Origin: Trichoplusia ni
Taxonomy: Eukaryota; Arthropoda; Insecta; Lepidoptera; Noctuidae
Length of the DNA: 64,000 nt
Direction of reading: 5' to 3'
Assembly (NCBI RefSeq): GCF_003590095.1
Contig: NW_020800330.1
Coordinates: forward strand, 74,501-138,500
A model generated the notes under the pieces. The model was not told the origin of the DNA. It did no database searches and worked only from the letters and a program-made list of their open reading frames with translations. Shown one piece after another: positions 1-10,799 of this stretch; positions within the stretch are counted from its first letter, which is position 1, and each line of letters begins with the position of its first letter. The position numbers and the translations under genes are program-made.

Positions 1-863
1 AATTGTTATTGCCCATAAGTGAAGTGAGAAAGTGGACTCAGCAGAAGTTATTATTTACAACATTTGATATTGTAGTTTTTTTTACAAGTTATTTTTTTTT
101 GTTTACTGAGAAGCAGGTGTTAATAGAATAAAAATTATCATTGCATTCATTTCAAGATATCATGATTTAAGGTTTTATTAAGAAATAGTAAAGCAATATT
201 CCTATTTTTATTATAATAAACCTGCTTTCCTTTGCCTCATTGCGATCTCAGTGAAAACCTTTAACAAAAGATCTTGGTATGGCTCCATAGTTGGTGCATA
301 TGAGTAAAGTGAGGGTGATAACTGAAGGTGTGACATAAAATGAAATAAGTGCGTTAATTCACAATAATTCTATAATAATATTATTTACAACAACACACAA
401 GGACACAGAATAACACACCATGCACTTACAGACGAAGAATGTGAACCACTCGTAAGCTGTGCACTCTGCGGTGAAAAAAGCCACCATGCATAAATTAACA
501 AGTACATTACTATAACATTACAATAAGAAAATACTGATACATCGATGTAGATACAGAATTTAAAATTCAATTTCATTCATATAATTCATTTTCGCCTACA
601 TTAAATAAAAACTATCACAGAGTTCACAAGCTATAAAATACAAGGAAGACCGATTTTGGTACTAATTGTACAATGGACGGATTAGTTACCAATACTCTAG
701 CTATATCTATAACCTAAATCTAAACGAAGCCATCATAACTTAGACGAAAAAAACTGGTATCGTGTGAGAAGAGTTAAGCGTATTATATTAGGTACACGTG
801 TCGGTAACAGGAAATGTTTATGAAAAGGAATAGTAGAAATGAAGAAATATTAATATAGGTAAG
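1..863 (-). other. Presumed gukh 3' UTR and downstream flank
   Basis: AT-rich DNA with no open frame that looks coding. On the minus strand AATAAA-type hexamers occur at 212-207 and 179-174, possible cleavage signals for gukh if the 3' UTR is about 700 bases long. Transcript ends are not visible from sequence alone. Confidence 0.4.
174..212 (-). promoter_or_regulatory. Candidate gukh polyadenylation signals (two AATAAA hexamers)
   Basis: Two minus-strand AATAAA hexamers (212-207 and 179-174) lie about 650-690 bases past the stop codon. Such hexamers arise by chance often in AT-rich DNA, so either, both or neither could be used. Confidence 0.25.
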
Positions 864-3800
864 TCACCATATTTCTGTACCGTAGTCTGATTCGGAAATA
901 GACAAGAACCTGGCGCGGTGCAGGGAACTGTCACCCGGTACAGTCACTTTGCTAGGCGTGAGAGGGCAAGAGGGCGGCGAGTGCAGGACACACACGTTGT
1001 CTGGGTCGGAATCTAATATGGCCGATAGAATATCAAGAGAAGTATCTCTGTTATCAGGGATGCTTGCGACAGTGTGTCGCTTTGGAATGGGAGTAGTAAA
1101 CGGACTTAGAGACAAAGCAGACAACTTTGACTCGAACGTGTCATCCATAAACGAAGAGGTGTTGTTCATACATTCACACTTGTCCAATTCGTTTATAGCG
1201 CTCCTATGATTGAGTTTGGGGGACACAGTTGGCGGATAGTTAATCTGATCGCGTAATAAATCTGCCGTTATTTCGGCTTGAATCATTTCTAACGAGTTTA
1301 CTTTTTTGGCGGCCGTGCCAAAACTTTCCAGTTTCAGTAGCTTTTTGATGGGCATCAACGGAGAGTTGGCTAGTTTATAGCTGTCGCTACGTTTTATTTT
1401 ATTGAGGTTTGACTTCTCTAAAAGTTCGTCATCTGTGTTGTTAGGACTTAATATTTCTCCATTACTGTTAGAATTATTTCTATGAGTGAACATTCTTAAT
1501 ACTTCGGCGACTTTACTACCAGACTTATTGAATTCTTGTTTATCGAATTTGTTCTGCAACATGATGGGTGTTTGGAAATTTGGGACGAAGGGGGTTATTT
1601 GTTCGTTCATTCTTTGAGGTGAGTCATCGATATCTACGTGTGATTTCGCGTCGAATAATTTTCTTGGAATAGGTTCTGTGCAAACGGTCTTACCTGCTGA
1701 ATCTTTCGTCGGAGATAAGCTGACGCCCTCTGCATCGTGTATATTTACATAAGCCCCGGTCCTAGTGATGGCTTCTACTACCCGCGGTAAGTCTTGTGGG
1801 TTTTTAGCTGTTTTCGAGTGTTGCTGATTGTTAAGTACAGGTGTCTCGGTGATAGGTGTAGCATTAATTATAGTATTAGGTTTGGGTGGCGGTAATGTTA
1901 CGAATTCCGTAGTCATAGGTCCGTCGCGTTCGGTCGGCGCCTTTATAATCATTTTCCCTAGTTGCGGTGAGGTCGGCTTACTTAATGGCGGCGGCGGTTC
2001 GTAAGGGAAGTCAGTTTCGTCGATGACTTTGACAACATCGGCAGTTTCACGTTCGATGACCATAGTGGTTGGTTTGATTTCTTGAACAAATGGTCCAGGT
2101 TCGAAGGTGGTGTGCGCTCCTTTTCTCCGTTTCAGAGTGTCTGAGGAGTAAATAACTTGTCCCTGAGAGTCCAGTGTAACTTTGGCACCTCTCCTGTGAA
2201 TTTCATCTAAGGCCGGTGATGGCTTATCTGCTAAGCTATGTTCTAAATAGTCTTTACTCCCACTGAGGCAGTTTGGCAATTCGTTGAGTGACACGTACTC
2301 GGTTTCTGGCAGTTTTCCTGATAGGACAGTTTGCAAGTTCTTTTTAACTACGTCACTGTTCCCGTAAATGCCTCTATTGAGGCTAACCTTCTGATTGTTA
2401 TTCTTTACATCAGCAATAGTGACGTAGTCACCGGTGTCGTAGAAGCTCTCAGATAACTCAGGTTCTTTTGTTGTTGGTGATTTTTTACTAGACAGTTTAT
2501 TAGGCAACACACCTTTCAGTTTACACATTAAACTATTGAATGGCTGTAATGAAGATTTTGTATGAGACTTATGGTTAGGTTTTGATTGCTCAACGGAAGT
2601 TTTTGTTTCTTTAGGCTTTTCCTCTACAGGCAGGTCTAGTTTAGGCCTGCTGGCTACCTTCTTCAGCCCGTAATCAGATTTTATATTTTCGGAGTCTCTA
2701 TTACTTGTTTCGCTCTCGTCATCTGAATTTGAAGGTGTAATCACACACATCGAAGGGATTCTAGAGCTGTTTATAGTAGTTTTGTATCTTATCCTTTCTA
2801 TTCTCTCAGTGCCTTCGAGATCTGAAGACTCGGAGTAGTCTTGCTCTGATAGACTGTTCTTTCCATGTGCACTAGACACAGAGTCTTCGATAGGTGAGCT
2901 AGATGTGTTGTGACCCGAGTCCGGCGAACTTGTGCCAGTACTTTTCTTTACACTTTCAAGTTCAGTTTCTGTGTGGACCTCAGCCACAGCTGTGATCTCT
3001 TGGTGGTTACCTACATTTCTGGTAATAGTAATGGTTGGAGCTGTAGCCTCCCTTATTTCTGGCGAAGAATGATTGTAGGCTTGTTTCTCTGTATAAGATC
3101 TCACCGGATTATATCTTAGGCTGCTAAATGGTGGCTTTGAGAAGGTAGAACTTAGACTTCTGTCTAAACTAGCATTAGCGCTTCTGTTTCGACCTATTTT
3201 GGCAAGAGAGCTCTTCCGTTCTGGGACGGTGGGTCCAATTACTAGAGACCTGTCACTACCCGCTGCCATTAACGTGGTGCATACAGTTCCAGCAGAACTA
3301 GTTGTAGTGCTAGTGGAACCTTTGCCGAATAATTCATATTCATTCTCCGCGGTCATGTTCTGACTGTTAGAAGAGTTGGAGAGAGCATTGCTTGTGTGCA
3401 TCGGGGTGCTAGGAGTCACTTCTTCTTCTTTTAACGTCTTCAAGCCAGAGTCCATATGGAATGACGTGTAGTACCCTTCTGTGTCACACGAGAACTCTGA
3501 GCTTGTTTCCAAGTCTTCATGAAGGTCGTGTATAATGTCTGGCGTCAGAGTGCCTTCACTCGTGACGCTACCTGACCCAGATGTATTAAGGAACCTTCGA
3601 CGACTAATTATAGAACTTGGTGGTCCGTGGTGGCCATTCAGAGAGTTGTTGGAGGTAGCGGCTGAAGTTGTACTTTTCGGAGGTACAGTAGTTGTGGTTA
3701 TTTCAGAGCCTATGCTCGTACGACCAGACTCTGAACTAGCCGACCAGTTACCACTAGAGGAATGAGGTTCGTCTTTTCCAGTTCCAGAGCGTCGTATTCT

Positions 3801-4236
3801 TCTCTGAATGGCTGTTCCTCTTAGTTTGACGCCCGTGTTTATTGTAGCGGTGTTTGGTGGCACACTGGTCGGCACTCCGATACTCTTTTCAGAGGAGGAA
3901 TATGACGCACATCTCTGGTGCGTCCTCCTATCCTCCTCTCCTGAGCGCTTCTTGCGCATCGTCACCGTCTCTTGGACCAGGTCTGTTTGCCTGGTGGGTG
4001 ATTTCGAAACCTGATTTTTCTCGGACTTGGAAGTATCCTTAAAGCTATCTCTACTGGCGCTAGGAGATCTGCCGATCAATCTCAGTCTATTTTTGCCCCA
4101 TTGTTTGAGTGAGTTGAAGTGCCCCTTCTTGGTCACCGGATCGATAGGACTTTTCTTAAGAATATCGCTAGACTTCGATCTGATGACAATATTGCTATCT
4201 TCGATTTCTTCAGAAGCCACAGCGTTTGATGTATCG
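864..4236 (-). CDS. gukh: gukh terminal coding exon E, with stop codon
   Basis: This single 3373-nt exon encodes 1123 residues and a TGA stop. The start is set by the acceptor ttctatcgtag ending at 4237: its first C completes the Gly codon from exon D, whereas the open frame reaching 4271 cannot join exon D in phase. Conserved features are SSGNWS, EGYYTSFHMDSGLK (3479-3438) and PERKSSL (3224-3204). Serine/threonine runs and proline-rich stretches (EPPPPL, LPPPKP) are frequent. The chain ends SESDYGTEIW. The long Ser/Thr-rich last coding exon resembles the large exons of vertebrate NHS genes. Confidence 0.95.
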
Positions 4237-7200
4237 CTACGATAGAACAAACCAAGCAAAGCATTAGTCACACGCTAAATGCAAACCTAATGTTGAAAAA
4301 TCTTTAAAGCATTCCGCTTCGTCTCGTTACAGCGGGACTCTTTAAAGATGTAATTAATCATGAAGCTAATGAACAGATGGCACTATTAGTGATCGAGTGC
4401 ACAAATGATTGGGTGTCTTTGTTTCCGAGTTATATCAGCGTTGAGCCAAACAATGACATCCAATGTTAAACATAATGTATTCACAGAAGCACGAGATAGT
4501 ATTATCAAAAATGGTTAAGAATGTGTGCTCAAGATTTTATTGTAATGTCTTTAAGCTGTCCACACGATTGTGCTCAACGGTTACTGAAGTTAATCGAGAC
4601 GCTTGGAGATTACATTATCTACAAACGGAAAGTAATACGGAACACAGAACATGTAGTGTTTAGTGATAGATAATGTAACCTTGTGAGTGTAGTACGGTGC
4701 AATCTAGAAGCTTACCCAGCTATAGCCTCTCTAAGCTCTTTTTGGTCAGTGCCCGAAATGGTGTTTCGTCTTTTACCCCGTGGTTTTCTAGTGCGGGTCC
4801 TTCGTTTCACCGTGTCCGTCTCACCGGCCGTACTCTCTATGTGGAGAGATTTCCGGGAGCTGCACATTCTGTCGAAGAACTTGCCTGACGTGTCGATGGC
4901 CACCACCTCCGGGGGAAATCTGCCACAGCAAAAGTATTACATTAGTCATGTAAAAAAGTACCGGGAATAAAGTCAAAAAACCTTTTGACAGTTAGATTTA
5001 TTATAGGCGTTCAGGGACATTTTCATGTTCAATTCTTTTTTAAATATCCAATATTCTACATAGGAAATAGAAAACGTAGGCTGAATTATAAGTATTGTGA
5101 TTTCACACTGACGTCATATTCCCGGTTTAAAGTTACCGATATGGGCTATTTATTTATTTATGGCTTGATTTAGACAATGATATCATGATTGTGCGGAATC
5201 TTTACAATTACAATTAACATAACTCGGACATAACATTTATCATTAGCGACATGTATCCGATACACTTGTTATCGCGAGCAATATAACTAATTAGCGACCT
5301 TATTTATTGTCCATACGTCTGCTCGTATTAAGTGTTTTGAAATTAATTTCAACGATACAGTTTTGCAATACAAAAACAGTTTTGCATTACATAAAATTGA
5401 GCCTTGATAACATTATTTTATAAAGCGGCCGTATTTAATAACGATAAATAATAAAAATGGATAAACGAGGCACTTATTCGGCCGATGAACCGCAAAATTA
5501 ACTGAAAGTAAGATATCGATAAAATCACTGGTTTTAGTATCTTTTCATGTTTATGATGCAATTTTGGGTCTTAATTAACTGTTGCTTCATTTGCAATCGC
5601 TTGCTGGCCTCGTGTACCAATAAACTGATCATGGTATAATTCTTAAATTTGTACATTGATATTTTCCCTGGTGATTATCATCATTATTATCGAAAAGGGC
5701 ATAATATTAAACTAACTAGGTATTCAATAGAAGACTGACAGACAGACTGACACTAGATTTTAATATTATTTGACGTTCAGAAGTGCCATATACTGGTCTA
5801 ATTTAAATAAATAAATTGACTTTGACTTTAATTTCATCTCAAAATATCAACATGAGAAAAAGTAATGCGCGAATAATACCAGCCTATTAAAACTCCACTG
5901 CTGGGCACAGGCCTCTTCCTATAAAAGGAGTGCTCACTAAGTAACATGCGGTAAATTGTAGTGAAAAATTGTACTTGGAAGCAATGATTCTGAGTTGTTC
6001 GTCGGGGCTCGGCAGCCTGTGGTCGATGGGCTCGTCGTCTCCGGACCCACACTCCGACAGCTCGTCCGGCGTGAGCGTCACGCTGCTGGCGATCCTCAGG
6101 GATGCGTCCGGGAGTACCGTCACGTCGCCAACTGCTTCCCGCGACGTCCATTTTCTGAGCTGCTCGACGACTGAAGGCTGTAAATTAAAAATAAACACCG
6201 CATGAAATTCATTGATATTATGGTTCGTAGTTAATTTGATTTGCTGACCCCTTTTCTACTATGCTATCTATGCTAATGTCAGACTTCACACTCGGCTGAA
6301 AACACAGCCATAACCTCATTCACCAACTTCGATACCAATTATAACTGCACTAAACTTTCTTTTCTAATCCGTTCTTAGAAAAGAAAGTTAATTAGGTATT
6401 CTTTAAGTACTGACGGCACTAAATCCAAAGTTAATTCGAAGTGTTGAATAATGAGTTGCTTACAATGCGGGTTTCGATCTCGACGTCGACTTTCTGGTAG
6501 ATCCTTCTTCGTTTGGTGCTGAGGACCGGGGTGCACAGTAAGTAGGGCGAGTGTTGCGAGTCCTTGCGGAGCTGGTCGAGGATCGAAGCCGACAGACGGT
6601 CTGTCGTCGCTTTCTCGTACAGCTTGCGCAGATTTGCCGGTCTGGAAGGAATAACGTAGCTATTTAGATGAGTATCATTAAAAACATGCTTATCGTAGCT
6701 CCAGTGAACCCGGAACCTGAAGCAATAGGTGCAAATGTTGTTTTTTTTATATTAGCAGTCTATTTTAAGGTGACCAACTTTGATGATTACGACGCTTAGT
6801 TAATAGACACTAATTATGACAAGGGTGAAAACAGAATTACAAATCGAGGGTTCTATTAATAAATCAAAACAAAGTTAATTCCAGTGTGGTTTAAATGATT
6901 TATTATTCTAGGCAGTGAAGGCTTTCGTGACCTAAAACCTCATTGGCGAGTCGGATCCCTTTGGGAATATCGGTGAGCATGACAATAATTAATGTCAAGT
7001 ATGACCAGCGCCTGAACGATGAGCTCCTAAAGCATGATTATTGAAGTGAGATAGCACACTACACTGATCGGTAATGCGTCTCGTTTCCACAAGAGCAACA
7101 GTCCTCATTAAAAGTCCATAGCACTGGTTTGCGAAAGACAATGGTATGGTACTGCGCTAATTAGAAGGTACGAATTCTTCCTAATCAATTGTTTCGTAAA

Positions 7201-7715
7201 GAGGTCATGGTGTTACAACATACAATGCGTGCATTTGGTGCTTATTGCTTGCGTTATAGCTTGACCATATGCTAGCCCTTTATTACCACTCTTTGTATGG
7301 AGTATTACAAATACCATATTCGTAATCATTTTAAAAATGTAGTAAATAACGTTTTTAATTATTCAAATTGCCAGTTTTTATTATTTTTTCATATATTTAC
7401 TAAAACGTTTACTCGGTTTTTCTTGGAACTATACGCTAAAGTTTATGAATGTTATGGCTATGCAAATTGCTAATGAGCTTAACTGATTTTAACGCGGTAC
7501 ACGAGCGGGTACCGGCCATGAAAGTAAAATTTATTTTATATCGACAACTAACTGAACTTCTGAGCTTATGAAACAAAAAAGAAAGCTATTAATTAAGGCT
7601 AATTAAATGCTCAAATAGTTTTACCTTGTGTCTGGTGTGAAGAGTCCCTTTTTGACGGGTTGACTAGCCGTGAAGTGGACTTTGCGGGCTGCAAAGTCTG
7701 ACAGGCTACCCTCCG
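864..7715 (-). CDS. gukh: GUK-holder / NHS-family scaffold protein, five 3' coding exons (5' end missing)
   Basis: Join on the minus strand: 7715-7625, 6641-6464, 6177-5975, 4919-4716, 4236-864. All borders defined here are AG/GT and the phases chain cleanly, giving 1348 residues after an initial split codon. Order of landmarks: residues 10-30 resemble the end of the NHS WAVE-homology region (KVHFTA, then LFTPDTRP); LPSPDEQLR at 144-152; VVAIDTSGKFFDRM at 162-175; KRRNTISG at 206-213; SSGNWS near 383; EGYYTSFHMDSGLK at 478-491; VPERKSSL near 562-569. Each has a recognisable counterpart in vertebrate NHS/NHSL proteins. The rest is Ser/Thr-rich and probably disordered. In Drosophila, GUK-holder is known to bind Discs-large and Scribble at synapses, and NHS proteins act on the WAVE/Abi actin machinery; those roles are assigned here by family. 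Most of the WAVE-homology segment is absent and must lie upstream. The symbol is inferred from motif recall, not from a search. Confidence 0.93.
4237..4715 (-). other. gukh intron D-E
   Basis: A 479-base intron with GTAAGC donor and tatcgtag acceptor. No repeat or internal gene seen. The open frames on the plus strand here are short and AT-driven. Confidence 0.85.
4716..4919 (-). CDS. gukh: gukh coding exon D
   Basis: The 204-nt exon follows a tgctgtggcag acceptor and ends before a GTAAGC donor at 4715. Its first A completes Lys from exon C, then it encodes FPPEVVAIDTSGKFFDRM and a basic tail with KRRNTISGTDQKEL, leaving GG for a Gly codon. This is the conserved NHS block that in vertebrates reads VVPI...FDR...KRRKTISG. 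Without the splice the frame stops immediately (GGG TAA), which supports the donor. Confidence 0.93.
5757..5833. mobile_element. Degenerate retroposon tail with tgacttt repeats
   Basis: Contains tttgacgttcagaagtgcc, then aataaataaattgactttgacttt. This layout (TTGACGTTC.AAAGTGCC, an AATAAA-rich linker, then TTGAC repeats) resembles the ends of abundant lepidopteran retroposons. The gap to the RTE fragment is about 45 bases, so the two may be one old insertion or a nested pair. Element class is uncertain. Confidence 0.5.
5879..5930 (-). mobile_element. RTE-type LINE 3' fragment (lepidopteran)
   Basis: Read on the minus strand, the segment contains GAGGCCTGTGCCCAGCAGTGG followed by AGTTTTAATAGGCTG, very close to the 3' end of the RTE-family reverse-transcriptase ORF common in Lepidoptera (…EAYVQQWTSIG then stop). 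Here it translates EACAQQWSFNRL, a diverged copy of only about 50 bases, so it is a dead 5'-truncated insertion. Recognition is from recall of the family and not from a database match. Confidence 0.65.
5975..6177 (-). CDS. gukh: gukh coding exon C
   Basis: The 203-nt exon starts in phase 0 after a tttacag acceptor and ends with AA before a GTACAA donor at 5974. It encodes 67 residues plus two bases of a Lys codon. The sequence is acidic around SECGSGDDEP and carries LPSPDEQLR near its end, equivalent to the LPTPEEKMR block in vertebrate NHS. The open frame continues upstream into the intron, but the acceptor and the phase match with exon B place the exon start here. A LINE remnant lies about 45 bases downstream of the donor. 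Confidence 0.92.
6178..6463 (-). other. gukh intron B-C (shortest intron, contains hairpin)
   Basis: A 286-base intron, GTAAGC donor and tttacag acceptor. It contains a perfect 15-bp inverted repeat at 6353-6389 and no recognised gene. Confidence 0.88.
6353..6389. repeat. Perfect 15-bp inverted repeat, 7-base loop
   Basis: The left arm AACTTTCTTTTCTAA (6353-6367) and right arm TTAGAAAAGAAAGTT (6375-6389) are exact reverse complements around TCCGTTC. In the gukh pre-mRNA this would form a stem starting about 75 bases after the exon B donor. It could also be the remnant of a short inverted-repeat element. Confidence 0.9.
6464..6641 (-). CDS. gukh: gukh coding exon B
   Basis: The 178-nt exon lies between a cttccag acceptor and a GTAAGC donor at 6463. 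One base completes the Arg codon from exon A, then 59 full codons follow, ending in phase 0. The encoded segment starts PANLRKLYEKA, corresponding to the PPCVEDLHRQA stretch of vertebrate NHS, and later becomes basic (STKRRRIYQK). GC content is much higher than in the flanking introns, as expected for coding sequence here. Confidence 0.9.
6642..7624 (-). other. gukh intron A-B
   Basis: A 983-base intron with GTAAAA donor and ccttccag acceptor. AT-rich; I see no repeat, RNA gene or coding exon in it. Confidence 0.85.
7625..7715 (-). CDS. gukh: gukh coding exon A (first one identified)
   Basis: The 91-nt exon has a pyrimidine-rich acceptor (ttgttccag) at its 5' side and a GTAAAA donor at 7624. 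It begins with two bases that complete a codon from an unseen upstream exon, then encodes 29 residues, and leaves AG to pair with A from the next exon (Arg). The peptide contains KVHFTA and LFTPDTRP, which line up with the VHYTA...VFLPATRP stretch of vertebrate NHS just after the helical WAVE-homology segment. The split first codon has the form xCG. This fixes the phase any upstream exon must have (one leftover base). Confidence 0.88.
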
Positions 7716-10696
7716 CTGGAACAAAAGAAAAAACATTGTAAGGTACTGTAGGTATATCGATATTTAATATTCTATGGATGCCCAACTACAGTCAAGCGGT
7801 TTGAATAACAAACTACAAAAATAATTGATCAATACATTTTTTTGTGTGCTATCGCATTTCTAAAACAAGACTCTTTATAAAATAAAATTAGCATTATGTT
7901 TTGACTGCCAAGATATTTCATATCAACAAACTCTGAACAAATATAGTACTAGTTGCAGGGTTCAAATTAAACGCATGAGAAACTGTGGATTGAAAATATG
8001 CAAATACAGCAATTGCATATAAACTTTACGAGCGAGTACTTGATCTTATGCTCCTTAAGTTAGAACCAAAGCTCCAATTATTGATTTAATTTATTTAATA
8101 GGTACGCGATTTACGAACGGGTTCCCGGAAGAGTAAATCTTATGGTTATAAGTAGATATTATGATGCTATGTAAACAATTCTTGGGAAAGTGATGACCGT
8201 AGACGTAGTCAGACCTTGTTAAGTTACATGAACAGTAATTGACAGGTTACTAAGCTTGGTTTGACCATAGATATAAAATACATATTTGCAATTTAGAATA
8301 CTTTAACTTAAAATAAACGAACATTTTTTTATGTACGGAATCCCAACCTTCAACATGTCATTAAATAATTACAAAAGCTGAACGCTTAAACATCACATAA
8401 CAAATCATTAAAACGTATTTACGGACGAACAGATAAATGTCTGAAGTCGCAACATTCTCCCGGACAAATAATCCGCCATTAGTCAGGGCCCGCCCCCCAG
8501 GTTATCGGGATTAATGTACCCGGCCTCACGATACTTCATTTCACCTTTGCTTGATTACCCCACACCTAGCTCACATTTGTATCTTTATCAGACATTAGAA
8601 TAAATTATACGATATTTGTAATTAAATGCAAATAGTGAATGGGAAACATTTCAACTCCAGACTGTTCGATCTTGCAACTTAGAGTTAAATGCCGAAGTCG
8701 CTATGCCAACTAAATCGGTATCGGTTGCTGACTGATACTTCAAATCATGTGCAACAGACGGTAAAAAATGTAATGAAAATTATTGAATCCTAGAGAAGTT
8801 TAATCGCAATTCGCATAAACAAAACTTTGCCCTTTTACAAGAAGAGTATCTTCATTTTATGATTTCAAATTTAATTTAATTTGATTTTACTTTTAGTTAA
8901 TTAAAAGTATTTATTAATAAACCGGCAAACAATGAACTCGAACTTCTAGCAAATGTTTGCTTCATCGGATTTTCAATATTGTATGCTATGTATAATAGTT
9001 TTATAGTTCACTTTAGATAATTTCGACGAGGTACTAAAATTTTCTAGCTTACGCTATAGGTACTTACTACATACAACTTACTTTAGAATCCGAACCATTT
9101 CAACAATCAATCAGTGCATCAGTACAACTATATCAGCGAGTGTCACTCACAGCAATATTTTAACCCGAATTAATTACAGTGGTATCTACTGTTTTGTTGC
9201 ACTACTACGTTACATTTGATTCTGTTTTGATAATGAAGAATGCTGATTAACTGCGATACAGATGCTAGATTATAAAGGTTTATTACAGAAGGAGGAAACG
9301 GTACCGGCAGACGAGTGAGTTATAGCCCTTGCATAGACTCGTGTTCAAAGATCGTGACGTGACCATACCTATTGCAGTTTCTAATTATCGTTGGGAGAAA
9401 TATTATAGGAGATCGGCTCGCCCGCCCGCGTCCTGTTTGCTTTTTGAACTTATTACAACTTATTGTACTTTGTTGTTGTTTACAGTGAAGAGCAAACTCT
9501 TTCAATATGCCGGTTTCGTTACTTACAGTCAATTGAGTGTATTGTTAAGCTGGTAGATTAATCAGTATTAAAAAGGATTGTAGATAGTACAAAGATGTAG
9601 TACACAACAATGGGAACAAATGAAGTGGTCAACATACAGAATGCAATCGAAGAAAACGCGCGTGATCCTAATGTGGAATAGTCAGCGGTCCCTACAAGAT
9701 TTATTACGAGAATATTTATTATTTATCGTTGAATTGCTTCATATGATATTATCAGCAAAATAAAAAAGCTGTCTGTAATAAGGTTCCGTTTTTACTCGTT
9801 GGTTAAGGAATCCTAAAACACGACTTTTATCTAGCTTGGAAAGTTAAATCGAATTATTACAATAAGGCTTATAAACCTTTTTTGTTTCGATGTTTTGTAC
9901 CTGGCAGCAACGTGAACTCTGACACAAACTAAGTAGACAATAAATCTTATGTGGAAACGACCTTTTAAGAAAATACAAATAAACACAAAAGATTTATATA
10001 CATTTGTGTAGAGAAAACAAATATCATTTGAAGTTTCGAAATACGAATAACCGTTAAATATAATAAAAAGTTATCTGTTCCGTCTTGCTCGTGTAGACAG
10101 CTATTTGTTTTTCATCAACTGAACGTTGGTTGTTAATTAAAAATACGTAACACCAACATGTAACGAGAAATCTTATGCTATATATAATTCTTTTTGTGCT
10201 AGACTTTTAATATGCGAATAATGTCTGTTGTATTTCATTCATGTACGGCCAGTCAAAATGTCACACATTCCGCAGCCGCGCTAATATATTTCAACTGTAG
10301 TACATCGTGGTAATACGTTAGCTCGCATGTAGACCGACGCAATGGTCATTGTATTCTGTTAATGTATATTGTATGATGCATACAAAATTGATGCATAAAA
10401 ACTATACATTAAGATTTTATGTTTACGCAAATGTGTATGCAATGTGTGATTCAACTTTTCGATGTTCTTTGTACCTGGCAAGGAAATAACATAGTATTAG
10501 CATGGGAAATTCATTCATTGAGACGTGTCTTTCATATTTTGATTACCAACAGAAAAAATCAAAGTGAAAGTCGCGATCTTATTGCAGAGTTAAATTCCCT
10601 TGTGAGCAACAGTGTGTGAGGGAAATGCCCTCAGGAAACTAGTTCCATACAAAATAGATAGTGAGATTGAATAGTATCCGATCGCAATAAGTGCTG
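7716..10696. other. Presumed gukh 5' intron, no feature recognised
   Basis: About 3 kb of AT-rich sequence. Open frames are short, differ in all frames and show no family motif. A small A/T palindrome (TACTTTTA...TAAAAGTA near 8890-8911) is the only structure noted. Confidence 0.5.
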
Positions 10697-10795
10697 CAAA
10701 AGTGGGGCCCATTGTGACTCGGCCTTGGATCCCCGCGGGATGCGCGCGCGCACCACGCCGCCCGCCGCCGTGGGTGGCGGGGGTACGCGCCACAT
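10697..10795. other. GC-rich island with short GC hairpin
   Basis: A sharp GC-rich block inside AT-rich DNA, with GGGGCCC, CCCGCGGG, a GCGCGCGCGC run and the hairpin CCCGCC...GGCGGG. Open frames through it encode only Arg/Gly/Pro-rich low-complexity peptide, so I do not call an exon. It may be a promoter or enhancer for an alternative gukh start. Confidence 0.35.
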
Positions 10796-10799
10796 ATTT

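Larger units (their letters stand above)
4920..5974 (-). other. gukh intron C-D, with transposon remnants
   Basis: A 1055-base intron with a GTACAA donor and tgtggcag acceptor. The donor-proximal third contains two retroelement-derived pieces (5879-5930 and 5757-5833). The remainder is AT-rich with no recognised content. Confidence 0.85.

Noticed and set aside
949..4245. Plus-strand open frames antisense to the gukh terminal exon (for example 949-1209, 3535-3765, 3808-4014)
   Set aside because: They mirror the coding sequence of a clearly real minus-strand exon and carry no family signature.
4237..4271. Extending the terminal gukh exon upstream to 4271
   Set aside because: The first codon there is GTG, and the extra 12 residues cannot be joined in phase to exon D. 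The acceptor at 4237 joins perfectly.
4683..4970. 95-codon plus-strand frame
   Set aside because: It overlaps gukh exon D on the other strand, which has conserved NHS motifs and matching splice phases.
5834..6151. 105-codon minus-strand frame overlapping exon C
   Set aside because: Different frame from the conserved exon C; its C-terminal part is translated LINE remnant.
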